Shown: positions 1-7,717 of the stretch, piece after piece
Layout of the letters: every line of letters begins with the position of its first letter
Numbering within the stretch: position 1 is the stretch's first letter
Assembly: GCA_034428455.1 (NCBI GenBank)
Contig: DAOUHZ010000114.1
Coordinates: 1 to 64,000 of the forward strand
Direction: 5' to 3'
From: Bin87 sp034428455
GTDB taxonomy: Bacteria; Chloroflexota; Dehalococcoidia; Lucifugimonadales; UBA3495
Length of the DNA stretch: 64,000 nt
Notes under the pieces: generated by a model
Databases searched by the model: none
What the model was told of the DNA's origin: nothing
The model's input: only the letters and a program-made list of their open reading frames with translations
Program-made: the position numbers and the translations under genes

Positions 1-33
1 GTCCAAGACCCGCCCCCAAGCATTTCACCGGCA

Positions 34-60
34 AGGGCGAACGATTATCCGCCCTGATTT
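34..60 (+). terminator. weak hairpin with T-run at window edge
   Basis: A 6-bp stem (AGGGCG at 34-39, CGCCCT at 50-55) with a 10-nt loop is followed by GATTTT. The T-run is on the plus side, so it would end a plus-strand gene lying left of the window. It is less convincing as the end of the minus-strand gene that stops at 70. Confidence 0.3.
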
Positions 61-69
61 TCGGCGCAA

Positions 70-873
70 TTACCGCTGGTTGGTGCCAACCAGGGCCCAA
101 GCCTTCTCTTCCATCGCCGGGATGACGGCCTGCACCAGGTCATTGTCGAGGCCGGCGGCTACCGTGGGATAGCCGGCGCGGTTGATCATGGTGGCCAGGT
201 TGCCGGACTTGAACTGGTCGAGCGTCCAGGCCAGGGTGTTGCCGCTGGTGGTCACGTCCCAGTAAATCCGCACGTCCTGGTTGCGCGGGCCATAGTGGTA
301 GTGCGGCGCGATCTCGAAGCAGTCGAAGGCCAGCAGCTCGAACTCCTGCCCCAGATGGTCGGTCAGCACGTGGATGGCCACGCCGCGGTCGTTGGCGGCG
401 CCGATGTTGTCGCGGAACTCGACGCCGAAGCGGATGTTGCCGGCTTCGTAGATGTGGTCGCCGCGGAAGTGGGTGACCGTGCGCCGCTCGTTGTGAGCCT
501 TGTCCAGCGCGCAAGCCTCGACCTCATCCATCTTGTTCTCGTCGATGCCGTTCATCTCAACGGCCGACGCCAGGTCGTCGTAGCCGGCTCGGCGCACCAT
601 CGCGGGCAGGTTCGTCCGGATATTCTTCAGCGTCCAGCCCAGGGGGGTGCCGACGGTGGTCTTGTCCATGTGCAGCCGGATGTTCATGTTCTCCGGCCCG
701 TAGTGGTAGTGCGGGTCCTGGTCGAAGCAGTCGAACCGGAGGATCTCCGTATCATGGCCTTCGACATCGCCGAAAACCTGGACCATCAGGCCCTGGTCGG
801 GCATGATCTCCTTGCGGTAGGACAACGCTACGTCCACCGGACCGATATTGATGATGGTGTCTCCCTTTTCCAT
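70..873 (-). CDS. unknown protein made of two copies of one domain
   Basis: The gene reads as 267 aa from an ATG at 873 preceded by GAGGAG about 9 nt upstream. The frame stays open further upstream, but there it only mirrors the SprT gene. The protein is an internal duplication: residues about 5-98 and 138-236 each carry F-D-C-F followed by P-H-Y-H-Y-G-P (47-60 and 183-196), then a W-T-L segment and a closing N-L-x-x-M-[VI]-x-R-A-G-Y. The repeated Cys and His suggest a metal or cofactor site, which is inference only. No signal peptide or membrane segment is seen. I do not recognise a characterised family. It has its own extended -10 promoter and is divergent from the SprT-like gene. Confidence 0.8.
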   Translation of the reverse strand: MEKGDTIINIGPVDVALSYRKEIMPDQGLMVQVFGDVEGHDTEILRFDCFDQDPHYHYGPENMNIRLHMDKTTVGTPLGWTLKNIRTNLPAMVRRAGYDDLASAVEMNGIDENKMDEVEACALDKAHNERRTVTHFRGDHIYEAGNIRFGVEFRDNIGAANDRGVAIHVLTDHLGQEFELLAFDCFEIAPHYHYGPRNQDVRIYWDVTTSGNTLAWTLDQFKSGNLATMINRAGYPTVAAGLDNDLVQAVIPAMEEKAWALVGTNQR

Positions 874-943
874 GAAGCTCGCCTCCTCGTGGAACGTGGA
901 TGTTTTCCCGGTCACGGGTACCGTAACCGTTCCTTTTGCGCGG

Positions 944-971
944 ATTATAGCACTGCCGTACCGTAGCGCAA
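944..971 (-). promoter_or_regulatory. extended -10 promoter of the 70-873 gene
   Basis: On the minus strand TGC-TATAAT (952 to 944) is preceded by TTGCGC (971-966) with a 16-bp spacer. The start codon at 873 is about 70 nt downstream. Confidence 0.6.
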
Positions 972-1001
972 GAACCCTTTTCAAAAGTTTGCCCAAATCC
1001 A

Positions 1002-1030
1002 TCGAAAACGGGGATTCTCGCCCGTATAAT
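1002..1030 (+). promoter_or_regulatory. sigma-70-like promoter of the SprT-like gene
   Basis: A perfect TATAAT (1025-1030) lies 17 bp after TCGAAA (1002-1007, four of six consensus bases). The ATG at 1051 is 20 nt past the -10, so the leader would be short, about 13 nt. Confidence 0.5.
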
Positions 1031-1050
1031 TGTGCGCCCGCTTCATCCTT

Positions 1051-1728
1051 ATGAGCCAGCGACGAAACACGCCCATCACCGCCGACTTCCCCGGCGCGGC
1101 CTGTCCGCCCCGCAGCGTGATACGTTTCGCCGGAAAGGGCGGCCTCGAGCATCGCGCCACCGTAACCGCACTTCGCGCCCACAGCGCCCACGCCGTCGAC
1201 GATGCCGGTGTCGAGTGGAGCATTCCGTACTCCAGGGTCTTGTCGGTCGACCATGCGCCGGCATCCGAATGCACCCTGGATGAAATCGAAAGCCTGGGCA
1301 ATCGGCTCGTTTCCTACTTCCAGGCCAGTGGAACGTTGCCGGTCGGTTGGGTGTTCGGGTTCGACCTGGCTACTTCTCGCGCCGGCGTTTGCCGCTATGG
1401 CGAGCGGCGCATCGACTTGTCGGTCAGCTACTGTCTCGCCGCTACTCGCGCCGAGATCACGGACACCGTTCTGCACGAAATCGCCCACGCCATCGTCGGG
1501 CCGCGACATAACCACGACGCCGTTTGGAAGGCCAAGGCCCGCGAAATTGGCTGCGCCGGTGAACGCTGCCACCGCGTCCAGCATTCCACGCCCCGGTGGG
1601 TCGGAGAGTGCGGCTGCGGCCAGCAGTGGTTCCGGCAAACCCTGCAACGCCGCATCATGCGCAATCGCGCCTGTGCCAAGTGCAAAGGAGTTATCAAGTG
1701 GCGCAGGAACACCGCTGTGGCCGGCTAG
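1051..1728 (+). CDS. SprT-like zinc metalloprotease
   Basis: This 225-aa protein has the SprT/Spartan signature H-E-I-A-H (residues 142-146), a downstream His-rich P-R-H-N-H-D-A-V-W segment (about 152-159) for the third zinc ligand, and a C-terminal zinc ribbon (C-G-C around 187-189 and C-A-K-C around 208-211). Eukaryotic Spartan cleaves DNA-protein crosslinks. The role of bacterial SprT-like proteins is poorly defined, so only the fold and the metal site are claimed. The N-terminal 70 residues are not recognised. I start at ATG 1051; a TTG at 1030 is in frame but overlaps the -10 box and so would not be transcribed. No clear Shine-Dalgarno is visible. Confidence 0.8.
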   Translation: MSQRRNTPITADFPGAACPPRSVIRFAGKGGLEHRATVTALRAHSAHAVDDAGVEWSIPYSRVLSVDHAPASECTLDEIESLGNRLVSYFQASGTLPVGWVFGFDLATSRAGVCRYGERRIDLSVSYCLAATRAEITDTVLHEIAHAIVGPRHNHDAVWKAKAREIGCAGERCHRVQHSTPRWVGECGCGQQWFRQTLQRRIMRNRACAKCKGVIKWRRNTAVAG

Positions 1729-1779
1729 CCGGCTGCTGCTGGCTGTGATTCAACCCGCGAAAGGGCGTGCGAATCGCGA

Positions 1780-1788
1780 TGCTATAAT
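1780..1788 (+). promoter_or_regulatory. extended -10 promoter of the first LLM gene
   Basis: TGC-TATAAT is a full extended -10. It lies about 60 nt upstream of the ATG at 1850, and no good -35 is seen. Confidence 0.55.
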
Positions 1789-1849
1789 GCCGCCGCTGCA
1801 AGTCTCGCAGTTGCACGCCAATTCGCCCCGAGGCCAGGAGTTCTTTCCC

Positions 1850-2791
1850 ATGAAGATAGGTGTCAGCATCCCCCGTCTGCCGGACGCCGACGGCATCCGC
1901 GAGTTCTGCGAGCGCGCCGAACGGCTGGGTTTCGAGTCGGTGATGGCTGGCGATCACATCGTGCTCCCCGTGGGCGGGACCAACCAGTACCCGTACACGC
2001 CCACCGGCGCCTTCCAGCGACCGTCGGACGAGCCGTTCCTCGAGACGATGACTATGCTGGGGTTCATGGCCGCCTGCACCAGCGAGATCCGCCTGGGCAG
2101 CACCGTCCTGATCCTCCCCTACCGGAACCCGGTGGTCCAGGCCAAGATGTTTGCATCCCTGGACGTGCTGTCGGGCGGCCGGATCATCTGCGGCATCGGC
2201 GTAGGCTGGCTGGAAAAGGAGTTCGATATCCTCGGCGTACCCTACGCCGACCGTGGGCCCATGACCGACGAGTTCCTCGCCATATTCAACGCGCTGTGGA
2301 CCGAGGAAGTGCCCGATTTCCAGGGCAAGTACTACCAGATAGACGGCATCTATTTTGAGCCTAAGCCCATCCAGCAACCGCGCATCCCCATCTGGGTTGG
2401 CGGTCACACCCGCCGCGCCCTGCGTCGCACTGCAAAGTACGGTGACTGCTGGCACACCACCCGACAGACGCCCGACTTCGTTGCCCAGAACCTGCCCTAC
2501 CTGCGCGAACAGACCGAGCGCGCCGGACGGGACCCGGCCGACATCACCATCTCGTTAAAGCGCAGCCTGCACTTCACGGATATGAACGGGGCTGAAGAGG
2601 GCGTTGGTGTCCGCTCCGGTGGCGCGCTCATCAACACCACCCAGGCAGTGATCGACGATGTGCATTACTGCAACGAACTGGGAATCGATCAACTGACCTT
2701 CGACTTTCGCGTCGATGGCATCGGTCCGTGCATCCAGGTAATGGAGCACCTGGCGGAGCACATCCTGCCCGTTGCGGAGCGGCTGGGCTGA
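1850..2791 (+). CDS. LLM-class F420/FMN-dependent oxidoreductase
   Basis: The 313-aa product is a luciferase-like TIM-barrel flavoenzyme. It has the typical opening M-K-I-G-V-S-I-P, the core stretch [L]-G-S-T-V-L-I-L-P-Y-R-N-P, the G-G-R-I-I-C-G-I-G-V-G-W-L-E-K-E-F block and I-P-I-W-V-G-G, all hallmarks of the F420-type branch (LLM_F420). Substrate is unknown; relatives oxidise or reduce small molecules with F420 or FMN. The start is ATG 1850 with AGGAG about 8 nt upstream; the open frame before it is only a shadow of the SprT gene. It is followed by a bidirectional terminator at 2819-2842. Confidence 0.9.
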   Translation: MKIGVSIPRLPDADGIREFCERAERLGFESVMAGDHIVLPVGGTNQYPYTPTGAFQRPSDEPFLETMTMLGFMAACTSEIRLGSTVLILPYRNPVVQAKMFASLDVLSGGRIICGIGVGWLEKEFDILGVPYADRGPMTDEFLAIFNALWTEEVPDFQGKYYQIDGIYFEPKPIQQPRIPIWVGGHTRRALRRTAKYGDCWHTTRQTPDFVAQNLPYLREQTERAGRDPADITISLKRSLHFTDMNGAEEGVGVRSGGALINTTQAVIDDVHYCNELGIDQLTFDFRVDGIGPCIQVMEHLAEHILPVAERLG

Positions 2792-2818
2792 ACCGTCTCC
2801 GGCGGTTGGCAAATGAAA

Positions 2819-2849
2819 AGGGGCGAATGGAAATTCGCCCCTGAGTTTT
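2819..2849. terminator. bidirectional terminator between LLM gene and gamma-carbonic anhydrase
   Basis: A perfect 10-bp stem (AGGGGCGAAT at 2819-2828, ATTCGCCCCT at 2833-2842) closes a GGAA tetraloop. GAGTTTTG follows on the plus side and TTTT on the minus side. The core is almost identical to the terminator after DAHP synthase at 55944. Confidence 0.85.
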
Positions 2850-2867
2850 GTCCGGGTTCCGCCCGGC

Positions 2868-3371
2868 TCACAGTCCGCTCTCCTTGAACCATTCCGCGCG
2901 TTCCACCAAGTGTTCGGCGGTCATCCGCATCTGCTCGATTTGCTCTTCGGACACCGGGCGTTTCACCGAGCCCGGCACGCCCGCCACGAAGCTGCGGTCG
3001 GGCACGTCCACATTGGACAGCACCACGGCGTTGGAGGCGATCAGGCATTCCTTGCCGATGGTCGATTCGGTGAGGAAAGTGCAGTTGTTGCCCAGCAGGC
3101 TGCCCGTGCCGATGCGGTCGCCGTGCACCACCACGCAGTGTCCAATCGACACGTAGTCTTCGATGACCAACCCGTCGCCATGCACCACGGAACCCTCCTG
3201 GATGTTCACGTGGTTGCCGATGGTGATGACGTCGCCGTCGCCCCGTATCGTCACCCCCGGCCAGACGCTGCTGTATTCGCCGATCACCACGTTGCCCACC
3301 ACGTAGGCGGCCTCGCTCACCCAGGCCGTGGGCGCGATCTTCGGTTCGATGCCACGCAAGCTGCGTATCAA
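2868..3371 (-). CDS. gamma-class carbonic anhydrase-like hexapeptide protein
   Basis: This 167-aa left-handed beta-helix protein of the YrdA/PaaY/gamma-CA family shows repeated hexapeptide turns and the metal-site histidines in H-G-D, I-G-H and V-H-G-D (roughly residues 64-87). The family binds zinc or iron as a trimer; some members hydrate CO2, others have no proven activity. The start is a TTG at 3371 with GAGG 8 nt upstream, which is better than any internal ATG. A TATAAT on the same strand at 3440-3435 may be its promoter. Confidence 0.88.
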   Translation of the reverse strand: MIRSLRGIEPKIAPTAWVSEAAYVVGNVVIGEYSSVWPGVTIRGDGDVITIGNHVNIQEGSVVHGDGLVIEDYVSIGHCVVVHGDRIGTGSLLGNNCTFLTESTIGKECLIASNAVVLSNVDVPDRSFVAGVPGSVKRPVSEEQIEQMRMTAEHLVERAEWFKESGL

Positions 3372-3434
3372 GATGCTTACCTCACAATAGAACGCCCCGG
3401 CCCCCTGCGAGCCGGGACGCGATGTCCTGCGGGG

Positions 3435-3440
3435 ATTATA
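3435..3440 (-). promoter_or_regulatory. possible -10 of gamma-carbonic anhydrase gene
   Basis: A perfect TATAAT on the minus strand lies about 64 nt upstream of the TTG start at 3371. No TG extension and no clear -35 were found. Confidence 0.4.
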
Positions 3441-3473
3441 ACGCGGAGCGGCGGCGGCAAACAGTATCCGGGA

Positions 3474-3980
3474 TCACTCCCGCCATTCCTTCACTGCTTG
3501 TCTCGCCTGCCGTTCCCGTTCGCGCTCGATGATGGCGCGGCGCTTGTCGTATTGCCGTTTGCCCCGCGCCACGCCCAGCTCGACCTTCGCATGGTGGTTC
3601 TTCAGGTACAGGCGCAGCGCGGCGAGGGTAAGACCCTTCTCTGCCGTCTGGGATGCTAAATCGCCGATTTCGCTGCGGTGCACCAGGAGTTTGCGCGGTC
3701 GCCGCGGCTCATGGTTCATGTAGCTCCCGGCGTCGTAGGGCGCGATATGGGCGCCGTGCAGCCAGAGCTCGCCATCCTGCACCCGCGCGTAGGCGTCCCG
3801 CAGGTCGACCTTGCCGGCGCGGATCGACTTGATCTCGGTGCCGGTCAGCACCAGCCCGGCTTCAACCCGATCCAGGATCTCGTAGTCATGCAGGGCTTTG
3901 CGGTTCACCGCAACCTGGCGGTTGTTGCCGCCGGTTGCCGCTTGTGCTTTCTTCTTGCTGTTTCGGTTTTTTCTCGGCAT
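3474..3980 (-). CDS. smpB: SsrA-binding protein SmpB
   Basis: The 168-aa product is the tmRNA partner needed for trans-translation, which rescues ribosomes stalled on broken mRNA. It shows the family landmarks V-A-V-N-R-K-A-L-H-D-Y-E-I-L-D, G-T-E-I-K-S-I-R-A-G-K-V-D-L-R-D-A-Y, and the basic C-terminal tail beginning G-K-R-Q-Y-D-K-R-R. It starts at ATG 3980; the frame runs open to 4040 but that part is not SmpB-like. The N-terminus carries a Lys/Arg-rich extension. It lies downstream of the S41 protease on the same strand with an 80-nt gap. The ssrA gene itself is not in this interval. Confidence 0.95.
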   Translation of the reverse strand: MPRKNRNSKKKAQAATGGNNRQVAVNRKALHDYEILDRVEAGLVLTGTEIKSIRAGKVDLRDAYARVQDGELWLHGAHIAPYDAGSYMNHEPRRPRKLLVHRSEIGDLASQTAEKGLTLAALRLYLKNHHAKVELGVARGKRQYDKRRAIIERERERQARQAVKEWRE

Positions 3981-4059
3981 GATTGCCGCCGTTTCCGTTT
4001 GGTAGGACTCGTGGCCAAGTATCGGTGCCCACCCGTGCAAATTACATTCTAACGGAAAA

Positions 4060-5262
4060 CTAGCGCTGGGCGATTTGCTCGATCAGCACCTCAAAGGCGC
4101 GTTTCAGTGCCGCGTCCTGCTCTAAGTCTATGGGCAAGGGATGTGCGTCAGCTTCGACTTCAATGTCGGGGGTAACTCCCTCGCCTTCGATCTGGGTGCC
4201 ATCCGAAAGATACCATCGCCGGATGGTGAAGTATATCGCCGAGCCGTCCGACAATTCCCGAGCGATGTTGACGCTGCCCTTGCCGAAGGTGCTGGCGCCC
4301 ACCACGGTGGCGCGGCCGCTGGTCTGGATCGCTCCGGCCATGATCTCGCTGGCGCTGGCCGAGAACTGGTTGACCACCACCACAATCGGTATATCCGTGG
4401 CCGGCCCCCGGCGTGCCGCCTCGTAGTCGCTCCGGTCACCTTCGGCGTCGATCTCGTACAGGATCGTCCCGCTGTCCAGGAACAGGTCGGTGACGCTGAT
4501 GACCGACGCCAGCAGCCCGCCGGGATTGTTGCGCAGGTCCAGGATCAGACCGCGCCCATCCGCCGCTTCCAGCTCGTCCAAAGCGCGCCGCACCTCGTCC
4601 TCGGTGGTGTTTGAGAAGCTGTAGATCCACAGGTGACCTATCCCATCTTCGATCATCCGGAACGCGGTGCTCTCGATGGGGATCCGTCCCCGGGTTACTG
4701 TGATACTGACGTCCTCGAATTCTCCGACGTGCCTCACCAGCAGCGTGACCTCGGTTCCTCCGGGTCCTCGGATCAGGTTCACCGACTCGATCAGCGTCAA
4801 CCCGTCGATGTCCGCGCCGTCCACTGCCAGGATCAAGTCGCCGGCGCGTATGCCGGCCTCCTCGGCCGGCGCGCCCGGGATTGGGGCGATTACGGTCAGG
4901 CCGGCGTCCGTCAGCGTGACCTGTGCGCCAATGCCCTCGAAGTAACCCCGATAGCCTTCCTGTTCTCTGGAATGCTGCTCTGCACTCAAATAGGACGCGT
5001 GAGGGTCTTCCAACGCGGCCAGCATTCCCCGAATTGCCCCTTCGGACAGGTTTTTCGGGTCCAGCGCCTCGTGATCGACGTGCTCGTCCAGCAGGATGCG
5101 ATAGGCCTCGCCGACGGTTCCCAGTTCAGTGGGTAACTGGTTGCCCGGCGGGATCGGCTCCGTGGCGAGGGCGCTGACACGGTTGCAACCGGCCAAAACC
5201 ACCAGCAGTGAAAGAGCAATCAGGAGTAGCGGCAACCTCGCCGCTGTCAAGCGATCAGTCAT
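4060..5262 (-). CDS. S41-family C-terminal processing protease, lipoprotein
   Basis: The 400-aa protein begins with a lipoprotein signal (lipobox L-A-G-C, Cys 26), then a PDZ domain (about 115-190, with G-I-G-A-Q-V and A-G-I-R-A-G-D-L-I) and the S41 peptidase core. The catalytic Ser lies in F-S-A-S-A-S-E and the Lys in F-G-K-G-S-V-N. It is expected to be membrane-anchored outside the cytoplasm. Two ATGs lie close together: the one at 5271 overlaps the -10 box TACAAT, so the one at 5262 is chosen. That ATG is only 7 nt past the -10, implying a leaderless mRNA. The gene is divergent from the HMGCS-like gene. Confidence 0.92.
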   Translation of the reverse strand: MTDRLTAARLPLLLIALSLLVVLAGCNRVSALATEPIPPGNQLPTELGTVGEAYRILLDEHVDHEALDPKNLSEGAIRGMLAALEDPHASYLSAEQHSREQEGYRGYFEGIGAQVTLTDAGLTVIAPIPGAPAEEAGIRAGDLILAVDGADIDGLTLIESVNLIRGPGGTEVTLLVRHVGEFEDVSITVTRGRIPIESTAFRMIEDGIGHLWIYSFSNTTEDEVRRALDELEAADGRGLILDLRNNPGGLLASVISVTDLFLDSGTILYEIDAEGDRSDYEAARRGPATDIPIVVVVNQFSASASEIMAGAIQTSGRATVVGASTFGKGSVNIARELSDGSAIYFTIRRWYLSDGTQIEGEGVTPDIEVEADAHPLPIDLEQDAALKRAFEVLIEQIAQR

Positions 5263-5269
5263 TGACTGC

Positions 5270-5278
5270 ATTGTAGCA
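5270..5278 (-). promoter_or_regulatory. extended -10 promoter of S41 protease, leaderless start
   Basis: TGC-TACAAT on the minus strand ends 7 nt before ATG 5262, so transcription should begin at or within a base or two of the start codon. No -35 match is seen. Confidence 0.6.
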
Positions 5279-5290
5279 CGCGCCTTTTCG

Positions 5291-5320
5291 TTGACACTCC
5301 GTCGCGCCCGCTGATAGCAT
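5291..5320 (+). promoter_or_regulatory. promoter of the HMGCS-like/DUF35 operon
   Basis: A perfect TTGACA (5291-5296) is followed after 18 bp by TAGCAT (5315-5320), which is itself preceded by TG-A. It faces away from the S41 promoter. The TTG start at 5357 is 36 nt downstream and has its own GGAGTAGG. Confidence 0.75.
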
Positions 5321-5356
5321 CCTCGGCACGTCTCGTCCCGAGTTTGGAGTAGGAAA

Positions 5357-6799
5357 TTGGTTGGCATCGCAGCCTATGGGGCGTACATTCCCCGCTACCG
5401 TCTGGGCGCGGAAACCGTTGGCTGGAACTCCCGCCAGGAACGAGCGGTGGCCAACTTCGACGAGGATAGCGTCACCATGGCCGTCGCCGCCGGTTCCGAC
5501 TGTCTCGGCGGTCGCGACCGCTCCCTCATCGATGGCATCGTGTTCGCCAGTACGACGCCGCCCTACGCTGAAAAGCAGTGCGCCGCCATCGTCGCTGCGG
5601 CCCTGGACCTGCGTACCGACATCTTCGCCGTCGACGTCTCCAACGTCCTCCGGGCCGGCACCAACGCCCTGCAGACCGCCCTGGACGCCGTGGCTTCCGG
5701 TCGGGCCGGCCAGGTTCTGGTGGTCGTCGCCGACAGTCGCCAGGGTCCGCCCCGGGGCGAGACCGAGCGCGCATCCGGCGACGGCGCGGCCGCTTTCGTC
5801 ATCGCCGATCAAGGCGTAATCGCCGAACACGTCGGCAGCCACGCGGTGACCGACAACATGCTCGATGCGTGGCGCACGCCCGGCGACCCTTTTGTCCGCA
5901 CGTGGGAGGATCGTTTCGCCACCGAAGAGGGCATTGAGCGCATCGTCCCCGATGCCGTCAGCGGCTACTGCCAGCGCACCGGCATCGAATCGTCGCAAGT
6001 TGCGAAAATCGTCCTGTACGCTCCCGACGCCCGCCGCCACTCCCGGCTGGCGCGGCAGTTGGGGTTCGCCGATCACCAGGTACAGGAGCCGCTATTCGGC
6101 GCCGTGGGCAATACCGGTGCCGCCTTTGCGCCTATGCTCCTCGCGTCGGCGCTGGAGACCGCGGAACCGAACGACCTGCTGTTGGCAGTGTCGTATGGGG
6201 ACGGCAGCGACGTTATCGGCTTCCGTGCCACCGATGCCATCGCCCAGGCTCCGGGTCCGCCCATGGGAGTGTCCGGTTGGCTTGAGGCCAAGCGTACCCT
6301 CGGACACTATGAGACCTATGCCCGCTGGCGCGAGGTCTGGACGCTGGACGATGCTTCGCGTCGACCCGCCGCCGCATCGCCTTCGGTGTCGGCGTTGTGG
6401 CGCGAGGGGGACAAGAACGTGCGGCTCTACGGAGCGCGGTGCCGGAGCTGCGGCTATGTCCAATACCCGGCCCAACGGGTCTGCGTGGAATGCCGGAAGG
6501 TGGACGACGGCGAGCCGGTGCGCCTCAGCGAAACGCCGGCATCGGTGTTCACCTATTCCATGGACTACATTGCCGGTGCCGTGGATACCCCGCTGGTGGT
6601 CACCGTTGTCGATTTCGAAGGTGGCGGCCGCGTCCTGTGCATGATGACCGACCGCGAACTTGACGAGGTGCGCGTCGGCCTGCCGGTGGAAATGAGCTTC
6701 CGCAAGCTGCGCGTCGTCAACGGGATCCACAACTACTACTGGAAAGCCATACCCAGGCGGACACCGGTTACCCGTGGACAGGAGCTAGCGCATGTCTGA
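5357..6799 (+). CDS. HMG-CoA synthase-like domain fused to DUF35 OB-fold protein
   Basis: A 480-aa fusion. Residues 1 to about 330 have the thiolase fold of HMG-CoA synthase/KAS III, including a G-N-T-G-A-A motif near 251-256. Residues about 350-480 are a DUF35 zinc ribbon (Cys 362, 365, 376, 379) plus OB-fold. In archaea, separate thiolase, DUF35 and HMG-CoA synthase proteins form a channelling complex; here two parts are one chain and the thiolase is two genes downstream. The expected catalytic Cys (N-A-C-Y-G-G-T) is Leu 98 in N-V-L-R-A-G-T, so classic condensation is doubtful. The start is a TTG with GGAGTAGG just upstream. Confidence 0.88.
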   Translation: MVGIAAYGAYIPRYRLGAETVGWNSRQERAVANFDEDSVTMAVAAGSDCLGGRDRSLIDGIVFASTTPPYAEKQCAAIVAAALDLRTDIFAVDVSNVLRAGTNALQTALDAVASGRAGQVLVVVADSRQGPPRGETERASGDGAAAFVIADQGVIAEHVGSHAVTDNMLDAWRTPGDPFVRTWEDRFATEEGIERIVPDAVSGYCQRTGIESSQVAKIVLYAPDARRHSRLARQLGFADHQVQEPLFGAVGNTGAAFAPMLLASALETAEPNDLLLAVSYGDGSDVIGFRATDAIAQAPGPPMGVSGWLEAKRTLGHYETYARWREVWTLDDASRRPAAASPSVSALWREGDKNVRLYGARCRSCGYVQYPAQRVCVECRKVDDGEPVRLSETPASVFTYSMDYIAGAVDTPLVVTVVDFEGGGRVLCMMTDRELDEVRVGLPVEMSFRKLRVVNGIHNYYWKAIPRRTPVTRGQELAHV

Positions 6800-7694
6800 T
6801 GCTGGCGAATCCTTTACCAGATGGGCACCTGTTATGGGTGATTGGGAACTCGGGGAAACACGCGCCGAATACCAAGGCTCCGATACGTCTTCTCGTGGGA
6901 TCCTGCTAGGGCATAACCGCCTTGGCAGTGGAGAAGTCAAGACCACGATAGAGTTATCGGAAAACGTTGATGCTGGCCGAATATTGCTCGGGTACGAGTC
7001 CCTGAGCTCTAGGTACCTTACCGCTGGGCTCGGCGGTTTCGGCGAAGCCTACGTGATCGCTGAGTTCGACCCGGGCCTTGGTTGGACCAGAATGGACGGC
7101 GCGGGAAATCGTTCCAACCTGCAAACGGACCGCCCATATGAAGTAGAAGTTAGGATTGACGGCCAGCGCTTGGCTCTCTTCGTGGACGGCATCAGGGTAC
7201 TCACTCACGTTCTACCGCAACCGTTGTCCAAAGGCCAAGTTGGATTGTTTGGCTGGGGAATCGGGACAGTGGCGTTCGGGCCAATGACAGTTTCAACTGA
7301 CCCGGCCTCAGCATTCGTAGTCATGCAGTTCACTTCACCCTATGATGAATTATACGATGAGGTGATCGAGCCGACGTGCAAGGATTTAGGCATTGAAGCG
7401 TATCGCGCTCGCGACATCTATAGACCCAGCGTAATCCTACAGGACATCATCCAGGGCCTCGCTGAGTCTGACGTTATAGTCGCTGAGATTACGCCCACTA
7501 ACGCTAACGTTTTTTACGAACTTGGTTACGCTCACGCCCTGCGTAAGCCGGTAATCCTGCTAGCTGAGGAAGGCAGGAAGCTGCCATTTGACATCAGCGG
7601 TTATAGGGTGATTTTTTATGAAAACGCCATAAGGGGCAAAAGCAGCCTTGAAACTGAATTGCGCCGGCACCTGTCAAACATTTTCAACGAGTGA
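6792..7694 (+). CDS. lectin-like domain fused to a TIR/nucleoside deoxyribosyltransferase-like domain
   Basis: A 300-aa protein. Residues about 10-165 look like a concanavalin/LamG-type beta-sandwich (R-I-L-L-G-Y-E-S, Y-E-V-E-V-R-I-D-G, V-G-L-F-G-W-G). Residues about 172-300 match the TIR-like/NDT-like family often found in bacterial immune effectors: A-F-V-V-M-Q-F, I-I-Q-G-L-A-E-S-D-V-I-V-A-E-I-T, N-A-N-V-F-Y-E-L-G-Y-A-H-A-L and a final Y-R-V-I-F-Y. Proteins of this kind may cleave NAD or bind nucleotides; this is inference. It overlaps the preceding gene by 8 nt, precedes the thiolase by about 20 nt and is visibly AT-richer than both, as if inserted into the operon. Confidence 0.75.
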   Translation: MSDAGESFTRWAPVMGDWELGETRAEYQGSDTSSRGILLGHNRLGSGEVKTTIELSENVDAGRILLGYESLSSRYLTAGLGGFGEAYVIAEFDPGLGWTRMDGAGNRSNLQTDRPYEVEVRIDGQRLALFVDGIRVLTHVLPQPLSKGQVGLFGWGIGTVAFGPMTVSTDPASAFVVMQFTSPYDELYDEVIEPTCKDLGIEAYRARDIYRPSVILQDIIQGLAESDVIVAEITPTNANVFYELGYAHALRKPVILLAEEGRKLPFDISGYRVIFYENAIRGKSSLETELRRHLSNIFNE

Positions 7695-7717
7695 AGCAAG
7701 GCAAGAAGGGGGTCGTT

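Noticed and set aside
874..1647. Upstream extension of the 70-873 gene to a 525-codon frame
   Set aside because: It runs antisense through the SprT-like gene and through the promoter of the gene itself; the ATG at 873 has GAGGAG.
1202..1849. Long N-terminal extension of the first LLM gene
   Set aside because: It overlaps the SprT gene in another frame; ATG 1850 has AGGAG and gives the standard family N-terminus.
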